Positions 8,705 through 17,474 of a stretch of 37,589 bases of DNA are shown here, in pieces. The DNA lies in NCBI GenBank assembly GCA_030602265.1, contig JAUWAB010000039.1, forward strand, positions 1 to 37,589. Reading direction: 5' to 3'. The DNA is from Prolixibacteraceae bacterium (GTDB taxonomy: Bacteria; Bacteroidota; Bacteroidia; Bacteroidales; Prolixibacteraceae). The position numbers were made by a program, and so were the translations under genes. Below the pieces are notes generated by a model. It was not told the origin of the DNA. It searched no databases and saw nothing but the letters and a program-made list of their open reading frames with translations. The first letter of the stretch is position 1; each line of letters starts with the position of its first letter.

Positions 8705-9817
8705 TTATTTGTTCCCGAAACAATAGATTACCCCGTCGTTGGCCCCTACCACAATTCTTCCTCCGGCCACGGCCGGATTTCCGATTACGGCAGCACCGAT
8801 CTCATAGGTCCATTCCTGCTTGCCGCTTTCCAGTCCAACGAGGAAAAGATCCCCGCGCATATTGGCCACCACCGCCCTGTTGCCTGCAATGACCGGCGAT
8901 GCCTCCACCCGGTTGCCGGTATTGAAGCGCCACAGCAGTTTGCCGTTGTTTTTGTCGAAGCAGTAGATGTGCTTATCGTGGTTTCCGGTAATCACCCGGT
9001 TACCCTGAACTGCGGGTGAGGCGATAAAGGGCAGCCTGACCGACGGGTCTTCCCATTTCCAGGCGATTTTGCCCCCGGCCAGGTCGACGCGCGAAAAATT
9101 GCCGTCGTAATCGCCGATCCAGGCACTGGTGCCTTCCACTGCGGATGAACCGGCCACATAGGTGGCCACATCTATTTTCCGGACCACATTTCCTGAAACG
9201 ATATCCACAATATGGAGAAAACCGTCGCAACCGCCGAAGATAGCCTGACCATTATGACAGGAAGCTGCGCCGTTGATAAAATTGTCCGATTCATATTTCC
9301 AGACCACCTTACCGTCGGCCGCATCCACGCAATGGAGGTAATAGTCGTAACTTCCGACCAGCAGGTAAGTTTTGTTTCCCGATTTCCACCAGTTGGCAGC
9401 CCCTACGATCTGGTTCTCGGTCTTGTACTCCCATACTTTCTTGCCTGAATTAAGATCGATACAATAGAACGTACCATCCATATTACCGATGTAAACCCGG
9501 TTTTCGAGGATCAGGGCGGGGGCTTCGATGGCATTGGGCGTTTCGAACTTCCATAGCAATTTCCCGGAAACATCGAGGCAATATACTGTACCATCGGTTG
9601 ATCCGATTACAATCCGGTCATTGCACATGACGGGAGACGATTTGATGTTGTCGCCAGTCTGATAAGTCCACAACAAGGAAGGCTTCGCCGGTATCTGCGA
9701 AGCCGAAACGCCTGTAAGCGCCTGGTTTCCGCGGAATCCCTGCCAGCAGCCGGCGGTTTGGGCCGAGGCGGCAGACAGGATGAGGAGAAGGTAAAAAATA
9801 AGAATGGTACGTTTCAT
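8705..9817 (-). CDS. Secreted PQQ-like beta-propeller protein
   Basis: A 370-residue protein with a Sec signal peptide (cleavage after about residue 19, SAASA) and then seven or eight PQQ-like WD-type blades. The blades follow the pattern VYCLDxxxGKxLWxxxT, with a cysteine in many strand-3 positions. The front end has the WQGFRGN-x-G motif common to this exported propeller family. It lacks the vicinal Cys-Cys pair and the length of true quinoprotein dehydrogenases, so PQQ binding or catalysis cannot be claimed; BamB-like scaffolding is equally possible. It sits 35 bp downstream of the GltD-like flavoprotein gene, inside the operon. Confidence 0.9.
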   Translation of the reverse strand: MKRTILIFYLLLILSAASAQTAGCWQGFRGNQALTGVSASQIPAKPSLLWTYQTGDNIKSSPVMCNDRIVIGSTDGTVYCLDVSGKLLWKFETPNAIEAPALILENRVYIGNMDGTFYCIDLNSGKKVWEYKTENQIVGAANWWKSGNKTYLLVGSYDYYLHCVDAADGKVVWKYESDNFINGAASCHNGQAIFGGCDGFLHIVDIVSGNVVRKIDVATYVAGSSAVEGTSAWIGDYDGNFSRVDLAGGKIAWKWEDPSVRLPFIASPAVQGNRVITGNHDKHIYCFDKNNGKLLWRFNTGNRVEASPVIAGNRAVVANMRGDLFLVGLESGKQEWTYEIGAAVIGNPAVAGGRIVVGANDGVIYCFGNK

Positions 9818-9830
9818 TTGTATTTTTTTT

Positions 9831-9849
9831 ATAACTCTGACAGGGTTAT
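9831..9849. repeat. Small palindrome between operon genes
   Basis: ATAACTCTG / CAGGGTTAT forms a near-perfect 9-bp dyad around a central A, flanked by T runs on the + strand. It sits in the 35-bp spacer between the flavoprotein and propeller genes. The minus-strand transcript is followed by A residues, so it is not a standard intrinsic terminator for this operon. It may act as an RNA processing or stability hairpin (inference). Confidence 0.4.
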
Positions 9850-9852
9850 TTT

Positions 9853-11406
9853 TTAATCATCGTTTCTTTCAGAAAGAGCGCCGGTCGGGCAGGCTCTCGC
9901 GACGTTGACAGCTACCTTCTGCAGGCCTTTGTCAAGGTGCTCATTATAGGGTACCCCGACGACTACATCGAATCCCCTGCCAACGAAAGTCAGGCCGTAC
10001 TCCTCACGGTGCTTCTCGGTCAGCTTGACGCAGATACCGCATTTGATGCACTTCTGAGGTTCATAAACAATTCCGTCGGTCTGGAAATGTTTGGTAATGG
10101 CACGTCGTGGCGTTGTCATAAACCGCTTCTGAACCGCATGGTAGTGGTCCGACCACTCCCTGAGCAGGCAGTCATCAATAGCCCGGCAATCGCAGCGCAG
10201 GCAACGGGCTGCCTCTTCCATGGCCTGTTCCGGGGTAAAACCGGTTTCTGAACTCCCCGGATAAAGCCTCTTGCCGGGCCGCGCCTCTTTCAGGTACTCC
10301 GCAAACTCCAGCTGGTGCAGCTTCCCGAATTTGGAATTGAACATCCGGGGTTCACCCACCACTGGTTTCCCTTCCATATATTGTATCGCCGAATAAGCGG
10401 CTTCTTTTCCCTGCCCTAACGACCTGATGGCCAGCCGGCTGCTGCGGATCACGTTACCTACCGCAAAAATGCCGGCCTCGGATGTTTCCCAGGTATCCTT
10501 GTTCACCTCCAGCCCTTTGGGCGTACCGGCTAACTGAAACGACTTGGTCAGGTCGTTCAGGGTACCTGTGGCCACGATGATGGCGTCGAACTCCTCCTTG
10601 AAACGGCTGCAGCAATCGTCCCCCACGGGGGTATTGCCTTTAAAGATCACGCCGGTATCGAGAATCGACTGAATTTCCCGGTCTAAAACCTCTTCAGGAA
10701 GAATATCCCTGGAGATGGCTGTCCGGAGTTGCCCACCCGGCTTTTCGGCCATGTCGAAGAGGGTGGGTTCCACCCCGTTCATCCGGAGGTAATAGGCGGC
10801 AGACAAGCCTGCAGGCCCTGCGCCGATTACGGCAACCCGTTTACCATTGAGTGGAGGGACAGGCCAGGGGTGAAGGTCGTTTTCATCCCCGACAAACCTT
10901 TTGAGCAGGCAGATCGACACCGCCTCATCGACGGTACGCCGGTGACAGGCACCTTCGCAGGGAGCCGGACAAATACGCCCCAGGACTGCAGGCAACGCAA
11001 TATCCCTTTTCACTACCTTGAGGGAATCGGCAAATTTACCTGCCGCAATCAGGCGGTTCATCCTGGGAATGTTCATATGGGCAGGGCATCCTAACTGACA
11101 GGGTGCCTCGCAGTCGCCGACATGTTCGCTCAGCAGCAGTTCCAGGCCGGTTTGCCGGGCCTCGCTCAGCTCCTCATCGTCGGTGATGATCTGCATACCC
11201 TCATGCACTTTCGCCGAGCACGACGGAAACATCCTGCCCGAGGCATGGTCCTTCACCAGGCAGAGCATACAGGAGTTGATGTGTTCATCGAGTTCATCGT
11301 CCCAGCAAAGGGCAGGCACATCGAACCCGGCACCCCGCAGGGCCTTCAGCACCGTGGTACCATCCGGGACTTCCGCCGGTTTGTTGTTTATCTTCAGTTT
11401 TATCAT
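9853..11406 (-). CDS. 2Fe-2S / GltD-like Fe-S flavoprotein lacking NAD(P)H domain
   Basis: A 517-residue redox subunit. Residues 1-80 form a NuoG-like 2Fe-2S domain (Cys34, 46, 49, 63). Residues 95-160 are the GltD/DPD-type 4Fe-4S domain (Cys99, 103, 107, 146, 150, 154). The FAD Rossmann motif GAGPAG is at 195-200. The C-terminus has another Cys-rich segment (402-413) and a 4Fe-4S motif (Cys453, 456, 459 with Cys506). In GltD and NfnB, about 150-200 residues holding a second, NADPH-binding Rossmann motif separate the VATGT and FAVGN/AGD strands. Here VATGT (278-282) and FAVGN (314-318) are only about 30 residues apart, so that domain is missing. The start is 1 bp after the NuoEF-fusion stop, so the two are surely co-expressed and probably form one complex. 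The composition recalls Sporomusa-type Nfn (Stn) transhydrogenases and bifurcating hydrogenases; activity is inferred. Confidence 0.88.
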   Translation of the reverse strand: MIKLKINNKPAEVPDGTTVLKALRGAGFDVPALCWDDELDEHINSCMLCLVKDHASGRMFPSCSAKVHEGMQIITDDEELSEARQTGLELLLSEHVGDCEAPCQLGCPAHMNIPRMNRLIAAGKFADSLKVVKRDIALPAVLGRICPAPCEGACHRRTVDEAVSICLLKRFVGDENDLHPWPVPPLNGKRVAVIGAGPAGLSAAYYLRMNGVEPTLFDMAEKPGGQLRTAISRDILPEEVLDREIQSILDTGVIFKGNTPVGDDCCSRFKEEFDAIIVATGTLNDLTKSFQLAGTPKGLEVNKDTWETSEAGIFAVGNVIRSSRLAIRSLGQGKEAAYSAIQYMEGKPVVGEPRMFNSKFGKLHQLEFAEYLKEARPGKRLYPGSSETGFTPEQAMEEAARCLRCDCRAIDDCLLREWSDHYHAVQKRFMTTPRRAITKHFQTDGIVYEPQKCIKCGICVKLTEKHREEYGLTFVGRGFDVVVGVPYNEHLDKGLQKVAVNVARACPTGALSERNDD

Positions 11407-11407
11407 A

Positions 11408-13750
11408 TCATTTCACATCAATGGCATCCACCGGGCAGACCAACCTGCAGGCGTCGCATTTAATACACAGCTCAGTATTGATTACATGCCGCTCATGGGG
11501 TGTGAACGGAATGGCATCCACCGGGCATTCCTGCGCGCAGAGGGTACATCCGATACATTTTTCATTTACTGAATAGGTAATCAGGGCAGTACATTTTCCG
11601 GTCGGGCAGATCCCGTTTAAATGGGCTTCATACTCCTCCCTGAAATATTTAAGGGTACTGAAAACCGGATTGGGTGCAGTTTTTCCAAGGCCACACAGGC
11701 TGCCCTTCTGTGTCCAGTGGGCCAGCTTTTCCAGTTCATCCAGGTCTCCCGGTTTTGCCTTGCCCTCACAGAGGTTATTCAGGATATCGAGCATCCTGCG
11801 TGTGCCGATACGGCAGAAAGTACACTTTCCGCAAGATTCATCCTGGGTAAACGAGAGGAAATAGCGGGCAATATCCACCATACAGTCAGTATCGTCGAGG
11901 ACTACCAGTCCGCCCGACCCCATCATCGCCCCCATTTTGGTAAGCGACTCAAAGTCGATCGGTGTATTGGCAAGGCTTGCCGGTATACACCCCCCGGAAG
12001 GGCCGCCCACCTGTACTGCTTTAAACTTACGGCCGTTGGCAATTCCCCCGCCGATTTCATAGACCACTTTCCCGATGGTGATCCCCATGGGTACCTCGAT
12101 GAGTCCGCCCCGGGCGATCTTCCCTGCCAGGGCAAACACCTTGGTCCCCTTGCTGTGTTCTGTCCCGATAGAATTGAATTTTTCCGATCCCTCGCGGATG
12201 ATGAAGGGGATCTGGGCGAAGGTTTCGGTATTGTTTACCAGGGTTGGACTGTCCCACAGACCCTTGTCGGCCGGAAAAGGCGGCCTGATGCGGGGATATC
12301 CCCGGCGCCCCTCAATGGAAGCGATCAGAGCGGTTTCCTCACCGCAGACAAATGCGCCGGCCCCTTCATAAATGGAAACATGAAAACTGAATCCGGAGCC
12401 CAGGATATTTTCTCCGAGGAAGTTATTCTCCTCACAAAGGGCGATGGCCTCTCTGATGCGTTTGACCGCCAGGGGATATTCGGCACGGATGTAGAAAAAT
12501 CCGTTGTGCGCGCCTACGGCATAGGCCCCGATCACCATTCCTTCGATAACCCTGTATGGATAGGATTCGAGGAGCATCCGGTCCATGAAGGCACCCGGAT
12601 CGCCTTCATCGCCGTTACAGATCAGGTATTTCCGGTCATGTTTGTGCCTGGCCACGAGCTCCCACTTCATTCCGGTGGGAAAACCTGCCCCGCCCCTTCC
12701 CCGGATACCGCTCTCCCGCACCTCATGGATCACCTCCTCCGGAGTCATCTCTAATAAGGCCCTTCTGATAGAGGCAAATCCGCCTCGTGAGCGGTATTCA
12801 TCAATATCTACCGGATTGAGGATTCCCCTGTATTCCGTGGCAATCGGGATCTGTTTTCCCAGGAAGGAGCTCACCTGCTTCTCGCGCATGTCCAGGGCAT
12901 ATCGTTCCACCCCTTCCCACTTGGCGTCGGTCTGGATATACTCCACCGTATCCATCAGTTTGCTTCTCAGCCGGGCCAGCAGGCCCTGCGGTTTAAAATG
13001 GGAGGTCACAATATCTTTTACGTCTTCGGGCTTAACCTTCGAATAGAGGATGGGGTCCCCTTCGGCGGGCACCACTTCGACCAGCGGCACCTGGTGGCAC
13101 ATCCCCACACAGCCCACATGTTTCAGTTTTACGCGCAGTCCGGAGCCATTAACAGTATCTTCCACGGCTTTGCGGATTTCATCGCTTCCACTGGCCACAC
13201 AACAGGAGCCCAGTCCGATGCGGATCTCACCCTGGATTTCCGTACCGTCTGATTTGCGGTATTGCTTTTTGGTTTTGGTATTTTTCTGGACTTCGAAGTC
13301 GGTTATAATCTCGTCGACCTGACTGGTAGCCACATGGCCATAGGTAACCTGGTCGATCTGCACTACGGGTGCGAGGGTACAGCAACCGAGACAACTCACC
13401 TTTTCGAGGGTATATTTCCCGGTCGGGTCGGTAGTTTGGTCTTCCTTCAGTCCGAATTTTCTTTTAAAAGCATCGTACACCTGTACGGCGCCTTTTACGT
13501 GACAGGCAGTCCCCACGCAGATTTTCACCATATGCTCACCAACCGGTTTCAGCCGGAACTGGTGGTAAAAGCTGGCCACACTCATAATATCCGCATGCGT
13601 GATCTCCGAGATTTCGCTTACCCGGCGCAATGCCTCCTCCGGAAGGTACCTGTATTCCGTCTGAATGGCCTGAAGCACCGGGATTACCGCCTGCTTCGTC
13701 CGTCCTTTTTCCTTTATGATGCGGTCAACTGCTTGCAGATCAAAAGACAT
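11408..13750 (-). CDS. NuoE-NuoF-ferredoxin fusion, NADH-oxidising subunit
   Basis: A 780-residue fusion with four parts. A NuoE-type 2Fe-2S thioredoxin fold lies at 1-150 (Cys78, 83, 120, 124). A second thioredoxin-like 2Fe-2S domain as in HndB lies at 170-255 (Cys183, 184, 214, 218). NuoF follows at about 290-720, with the FMN loop GRGGAGFPTG (351-360), the NADH-site CNGDEGDPGAFMDR (378-391), CGEETALIASIEG (469-481), the SLBB region, and the N3-type cluster Cys640, 643, 646 and 686. Two C-terminal [4Fe-4S] motifs have Cys732/735/738/742 and 762/765/768/772. This is the layout of HydB/HndC-type subunits fused to HydC. It should oxidise NADH (or reduce NAD+) in the cytoplasm and pass electrons to ferredoxin or to the flavoprotein encoded 1 bp downstream. 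No NuoG, NuoD or hydrogenase subunit lies nearby, so it is not complex I. Confidence 0.94.
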   Translation of the reverse strand: MSFDLQAVDRIIKEKGRTKQAVIPVLQAIQTEYRYLPEEALRRVSEISEITHADIMSVASFYHQFRLKPVGEHMVKICVGTACHVKGAVQVYDAFKRKFGLKEDQTTDPTGKYTLEKVSCLGCCTLAPVVQIDQVTYGHVATSQVDEIITDFEVQKNTKTKKQYRKSDGTEIQGEIRIGLGSCCVASGSDEIRKAVEDTVNGSGLRVKLKHVGCVGMCHQVPLVEVVPAEGDPILYSKVKPEDVKDIVTSHFKPQGLLARLRSKLMDTVEYIQTDAKWEGVERYALDMREKQVSSFLGKQIPIATEYRGILNPVDIDEYRSRGGFASIRRALLEMTPEEVIHEVRESGIRGRGGAGFPTGMKWELVARHKHDRKYLICNGDEGDPGAFMDRMLLESYPYRVIEGMVIGAYAVGAHNGFFYIRAEYPLAVKRIREAIALCEENNFLGENILGSGFSFHVSIYEGAGAFVCGEETALIASIEGRRGYPRIRPPFPADKGLWDSPTLVNNTETFAQIPFIIREGSEKFNSIGTEHSKGTKVFALAGKIARGGLIEVPMGITIGKVVYEIGGGIANGRKFKAVQVGGPSGGCIPASLANTPIDFESLTKMGAMMGSGGLVVLDDTDCMVDIARYFLSFTQDESCGKCTFCRIGTRRMLDILNNLCEGKAKPGDLDELEKLAHWTQKGSLCGLGKTAPNPVFSTLKYFREEYEAHLNGICPTGKCTALITYSVNEKCIGCTLCAQECPVDAIPFTPHERHVINTELCIKCDACRLVCPVDAIDVK

Positions 13751-13755
13751 ATAGC

Positions 13756-14361
13756 TTATATTTTATTTCCTTTTTCCGTTCTGAGGTTTTCAGCCTCTTC
13801 CACCAGAACTTCCAGTTCGCTCTGGGTAATAAATTCATGGTCGTACATCCAGCAGAACCGTCTTTCCTGCTCTTCCACCGGAAGGTACTTATCGATACGC
13901 ATATATTTTTTTCTCATCATCTCTCTCTGTTTCTCTCTGATATTCAAAATAAAGGCATCGACATTTGCTCTTTCTTTCCGGCCATAGTAAAACGTGACCT
14001 TCATTGGACCCACGAGCGATTTTTCCAGCCGGCTGACCAACAACCGTCGTCCCCAAATTACCAGGAGCACCAGCAGCAGCGTTGCCGGGGCCACATTAAT
14101 TACCGGAGTACCTGCCAGCCGGGTCAGTGATGCCGACCCAAAAAAGAGGAGAAACCCTGAGTTGATCATTACGGAGAAAAAGAGGATGACCCTCAGCCTG
14201 GAGGGTTTTCGTTCCGTTATGACCTCATTGAATTCAATATCTTCATATCTGTAGGTAGCAGTCTGGTACACATCCTCGATGCAGGTAGACATCTTCAATC
14301 CGTCGTACCCCAGGCTATACCTCAAAAAATCGCCGTCCCTGTTTTGAATCAGCTGATCCAT
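13756..14361 (-). CDS. Hypothetical two-TM membrane protein
   Basis: A 201-residue protein I do not recognise. It has a polar N-terminus (1-55), two TM segments at about 57-77 and 88-105, and a highly charged helical tail (110-201) rich in Arg, Lys and Glu. The tail includes REKQREMMRKKYMRIDKYL, likely amphipathic or coiled-coil and probably cytoplasmic. The ATG at 14361 is chosen because it is 10 bp after the upstream stop; the ATG at 14460 would overlap the neighbour by almost 90 bp and add 33 residues. It sits 5 bp before the NuoEF fusion, so it may tether that soluble module to the membrane. That role is inferred from position only. Confidence 0.75.
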   Translation of the reverse strand: MDQLIQNRDGDFLRYSLGYDGLKMSTCIEDVYQTATYRYEDIEFNEVITERKPSRLRVILFFSVMINSGFLLFFGSASLTRLAGTPVINVAPATLLLVLLVIWGRRLLVSRLEKSLVGPMKVTFYYGRKERANVDAFILNIREKQREMMRKKYMRIDKYLPVEEQERRFCWMYDHEFITQSELEVLVEEAENLRTEKGNKI

Positions 14362-14371
14362 ATCCTGTCTT

Positions 14372-16204
14372 TTACTTTCCAATGCAATATAAGGTAGTTC
14401 CGGCCCTGACATACATCCTGCCATCGGCAAATGCAGGGGTAGAACTGATTTTTGCGCCAAGGTTTGATTCGCCTAACAATTTCTTTTCGCGCTCCAGGGC
14501 ATAAACCTGGAGACGGCCATCTAAGTCAAAGATAAACAGTTTATTATCGGCCACGACAGGTGAGGAATAGTACCCCGGGCCGTCGTCATGTTCCCAGAGT
14601 TTACTGCCTGTTTTGGCATCGTAGCATACCAGCACTCCATAGCTTGTGGCCAGGAAAACCATGCCGTTGGCTACCACCGGACTGGCTACTTCAGAGAGGT
14701 ACTCGTCATCCTTCCAGACAATCTGTCCATTGGCCGGATTTATGGCCATGAGGGTGGCGTACTCCTGTGTGGCAAAGACCAGTCCTTCGCCGAATGCCGG
14801 CGACGGCCCCACCTCTCCCATCAGACCGCGTACCGACCAGAGTTCCTTGCCTGTTTCGGCGTCATAGCCTGCCACTGTAGGATCGGTTGCCAGGATTACC
14901 TGGTACTTGCCGCCCACGTTGGCGAGGATGGGGCTTGCCCAGGAGATCTTGACACTACGGGGAGTTTCCCATACGGTTTCGCCGGTGGCTACATTCAGGG
15001 CCAGCAGCTTTTGTCCGCGGTTGGTGTCATACTGCACAAAAAGCTTGTCTTTCCAGCCGATCAGCGACGAAGAGTGGCCGTAATGATTGTCGGGCACTCC
15101 CAGGTTACGGGCCCAGACCCGGTTACCTTCCATATCGAAAGCGATAACATCACCGGTCCCGAAAATCGCATACACCCTTATCCCGTCGGTGTACAGGGTT
15201 GGCGCTGCCAGGCCGGTATCTTCGGTAGTCCGGGGCGCAGTGGCCGGACTTCCGGGGATATTATCAGCCGCTCTGGTCCAAAGGATCTTACCGCTGTTCC
15301 GGTCGATACAGTAAACCTCCCTTTTCTGGGCATTTGCCCCGGAAACGAACAGACGGTTGCCCCAGATTACCGGTGAATTATAGCCCGACATTGGCAGAGT
15401 GGCCTTCCAGAGAATATTTTTTCCTGATGGTCCGTCAAAATCGACCGGGATATTCCGGTGACCGGAAACGCCATTTCCGAAGGGTCCCCTGAAAGAGGGG
15501 AAATTGGCCCTGATCTGTGCGGCATCGGGAAGTGCAGGTGCTGCAGTAACGGCTTCAGCGACTTGCGCAGGGGCGGCATCGGAAGCAGCTACTTCGGCTG
15601 TTGCCGCAGGCACCTCTTCCGAAGAAGTTTCAGCCCCGGATAAGGCGGCCGCAGTTTCACTGCCCACCTCAATTACCTCAATGCCGGGATCCGCCGAAGC
15701 AACATCAGCCACCAGAGTCTCATCCACATGGTACATTTTCAGGTAGTCTTTCGTGGCAAAAGTGGCCGCAAAGGTCAGCACCAGGACAAAGACCCCGCCT
15801 GCGAGCAGCCATTTCTGGCTCAGTATCCGCGCTTTCAGTTCATTTTCAACGATCTGGTCGGGGATTTCGATCCTCGATTTCAGGGAAAAGTAGACCCGCA
15901 ATGCCAGGGCAAACACCAAAGCCCCGAAAAGCAGCAGGTAACTGCCGGTGTTTACCTGCCACTGGCTGGTGAAATAGGCCTTGCGCGCCAGCAGGTCAAG
16001 ATGGCGGATATCCTGTTTCAGTTCCGCATTTTGCGGCTCCCTGCCCAAGCGCTCTATCATGCTCTGCATCACCTCACTCTCCAAAGGGTCACTCTTGGTG
16101 AGCTGAAAAAAGTTGAGCAACAGCAGCAGCGAAACCACCGCGCAAAAAATTCCCGCCACTACGGCGACATTGGAGGCTAATCTGATCTTATCTGAATCGT
16201 TCAT
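14372..16204 (-). CDS. 3-TM domain fused to PQQ-like beta-propeller
   Basis: A 610-residue fusion. TM segments lie near 12-34, 85-107 and 133-153, with a helical loop between the first two (LGREPQNAELKQDIRHLDLLARKAYF). An Ala/Glu-rich flexible linker of about 70 residues (roughly 158-228) leads into a PQQ-like propeller to the C-terminus. That propeller opens with FRGPFGNGVSG, has blades such as VYCIDRNSGKILW, and ends in LYCIGK. The propeller is expected in the periplasm on a tether. The start overlaps the stop of the Fe-S membrane gene by 4 bp (ATGA), indicating translational coupling. The 3-TM part may contact the NapH-like protein (inference). No canonical PQQ-dehydrogenase catalytic features were seen. 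Confidence 0.88.
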   Translation of the reverse strand: MNDSDKIRLASNVAVVAGIFCAVVSLLLLLNFFQLTKSDPLESEVMQSMIERLGREPQNAELKQDIRHLDLLARKAYFTSQWQVNTGSYLLLFGALVFALALRVYFSLKSRIEIPDQIVENELKARILSQKWLLAGGVFVLVLTFAATFATKDYLKMYHVDETLVADVASADPGIEVIEVGSETAAALSGAETSSEEVPAATAEVAASDAAPAQVAEAVTAAPALPDAAQIRANFPSFRGPFGNGVSGHRNIPVDFDGPSGKNILWKATLPMSGYNSPVIWGNRLFVSGANAQKREVYCIDRNSGKILWTRAADNIPGSPATAPRTTEDTGLAAPTLYTDGIRVYAIFGTGDVIAFDMEGNRVWARNLGVPDNHYGHSSSLIGWKDKLFVQYDTNRGQKLLALNVATGETVWETPRSVKISWASPILANVGGKYQVILATDPTVAGYDAETGKELWSVRGLMGEVGPSPAFGEGLVFATQEYATLMAINPANGQIVWKDDEYLSEVASPVVANGMVFLATSYGVLVCYDAKTGSKLWEHDDGPGYYSSPVVADNKLFIFDLDGRLQVYALEREKKLLGESNLGAKISSTPAFADGRMYVRAGTTLYCIGK

Positions 16205-17466
16205 TTCTTGGGTTTTTCAACAGGACAATAATCCATACACCTTCCGCAACTGTAACAGTCGCCCGGATTGGGCTGGTAATCGGTCCGCCGCCGGTATATT
16301 ACCTGGTTCAGCAGGGTCATGGCAATAACCAGACCGATAAAGGCACCGGCGATGATACTGCCGGTGTAAAATTTCTTACGCACGATACGGGCGTCCTCCA
16401 CGAGGGTTTCCATGGTACGGCCGGAGCTCAGGAAAGTCTGCACGTCGAGGTTGTCGGGGTCGCTCTTCACCTCCGGATGTTTGATCAGCAGCTCGGCTAA
16501 GTATACATCCTGGTTGGAACGCGAGAGCATGGTGTGCGATTTCATGCCGACAAAAGCCCCTGCCAGTACCCATACAGGCACCAGCACTGCATAGACTACA
16601 AATTTTTTGGCCCCGGCACGCGATCCGGCGATGGCTTTTTCTTCCGAAGGATAATCGATGGCATCGAACGGGCAGGAGGTTGTACACAGCTTACACTGAA
16701 TACAGTGAGCGGGTGTTATGGTAAGGTGCCACCGCGAGAATTTGGACATCCACTTCAGGAGCACGCCATAGGGACAGAAGAACCGGCAATAGGGCCTGCC
16801 CACGAACATGCCCATCAGCAGGAAGGCCACCCCTAACACAATCATGGTATAAGGGGCATCCATACGGTAAATCCCGACAAAGGGATCGTACCGGCAGATG
16901 ATGAAATCGGTTCCCGTGGCGGCGTAAAGCACCGCGAGGGCGAGGTATATGTAAGGAATGAGCCCCAGCGTTTTCCGGAGCCAGAATGGCAGGCTGACGG
17001 GCTGAATGATCACCAGGTCCTGAATTACCCCCAGCGGGCAACCGGCAGCACAGAACGTTCTTCCGAAGAAAAGGGCAAAAATCAGGGGCAGCAGAAACAG
17101 GAGCAGCACCGTGGCCGAAATGACATAAGCCGGATCGGCAAAGGAGAGCACCAGGTTTTGTATTGACCCGACGGAGCAGATACAGCCTTCGCGGTAAAAA
17201 CCAAAATAGACCAGGGTAAAAATGGAAAGCCAGAGGATTCCCTGGCGGGAGCGCTTCTTCAGGGCCAGCCAGCTGGCGAGGGACAACACCCCCAACAGCA
17301 CCAGCACATCAAAGTACTCCAGGCCCATGGCCCGGGGTTCCGGGGCTATCACATCGGGCTGTTCGTATCCCGAATCAAACTCAGGCTTGGGAAAGCGCTG
17401 CTGGCCATAAAGAACAGCCGGCATCAGCAGGTATAAAGATAAAAGTATGTATATCAGTTTCTTCAT
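16201..17466 (-). CDS. NapH/NosR-like polytopic 4Fe-4S membrane protein
   Basis: A 421-residue inner-membrane electron carrier. It starts with a signal-like segment (1-21), then about six TM helices. Two CxxxCP motifs follow TM segments, FCAAGCP (Cys139/143) and YCRFFCP (Cys227/231), which is the NapH/NosR/CcoG hallmark. A canonical 4Fe-4S motif has Cys255, 258, 261 and 265, and a C-terminal one has Cys404, 407, 410 and 414. ICRYDPFVG (Cys191) and a CIC pair (95, 97) add further cysteines. Proteins of this family move electrons between the quinone pool or cytoplasmic donors and periplasmic partners. The neighbouring NapG-like Tat ferredoxin, 8 bp upstream, is the usual partner type. There is no Nap, Nos or Nir reductase beside it, so the end acceptor is unknown. 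Confidence 0.9.
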   Translation of the reverse strand: MKKLIYILLSLYLLMPAVLYGQQRFPKPEFDSGYEQPDVIAPEPRAMGLEYFDVLVLLGVLSLASWLALKKRSRQGILWLSIFTLVYFGFYREGCICSVGSIQNLVLSFADPAYVISATVLLLFLLPLIFALFFGRTFCAAGCPLGVIQDLVIIQPVSLPFWLRKTLGLIPYIYLALAVLYAATGTDFIICRYDPFVGIYRMDAPYTMIVLGVAFLLMGMFVGRPYCRFFCPYGVLLKWMSKFSRWHLTITPAHCIQCKLCTTSCPFDAIDYPSEEKAIAGSRAGAKKFVVYAVLVPVWVLAGAFVGMKSHTMLSRSNQDVYLAELLIKHPEVKSDPDNLDVQTFLSSGRTMETLVEDARIVRKKFYTGSIIAGAFIGLVIAMTLLNQVIYRRRTDYQPNPGDCYSCGRCMDYCPVEKPKK

Positions 17467-17474
17467 GAGCAGGA

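Noticed and set aside
11621-12754. 377-codon plus-strand open frame
   Set aside because: Antisense to the NuoF region of the fusion gene; a shadow of strong codon bias on the other strand.
11408-13750. Complex I subunits NuoE/NuoF
   Set aside because: The extra 2Fe-2S and C-terminal ferredoxin domains, the fusion, and the absence of other nuo genes point to a soluble HydB/Stn-type module instead.
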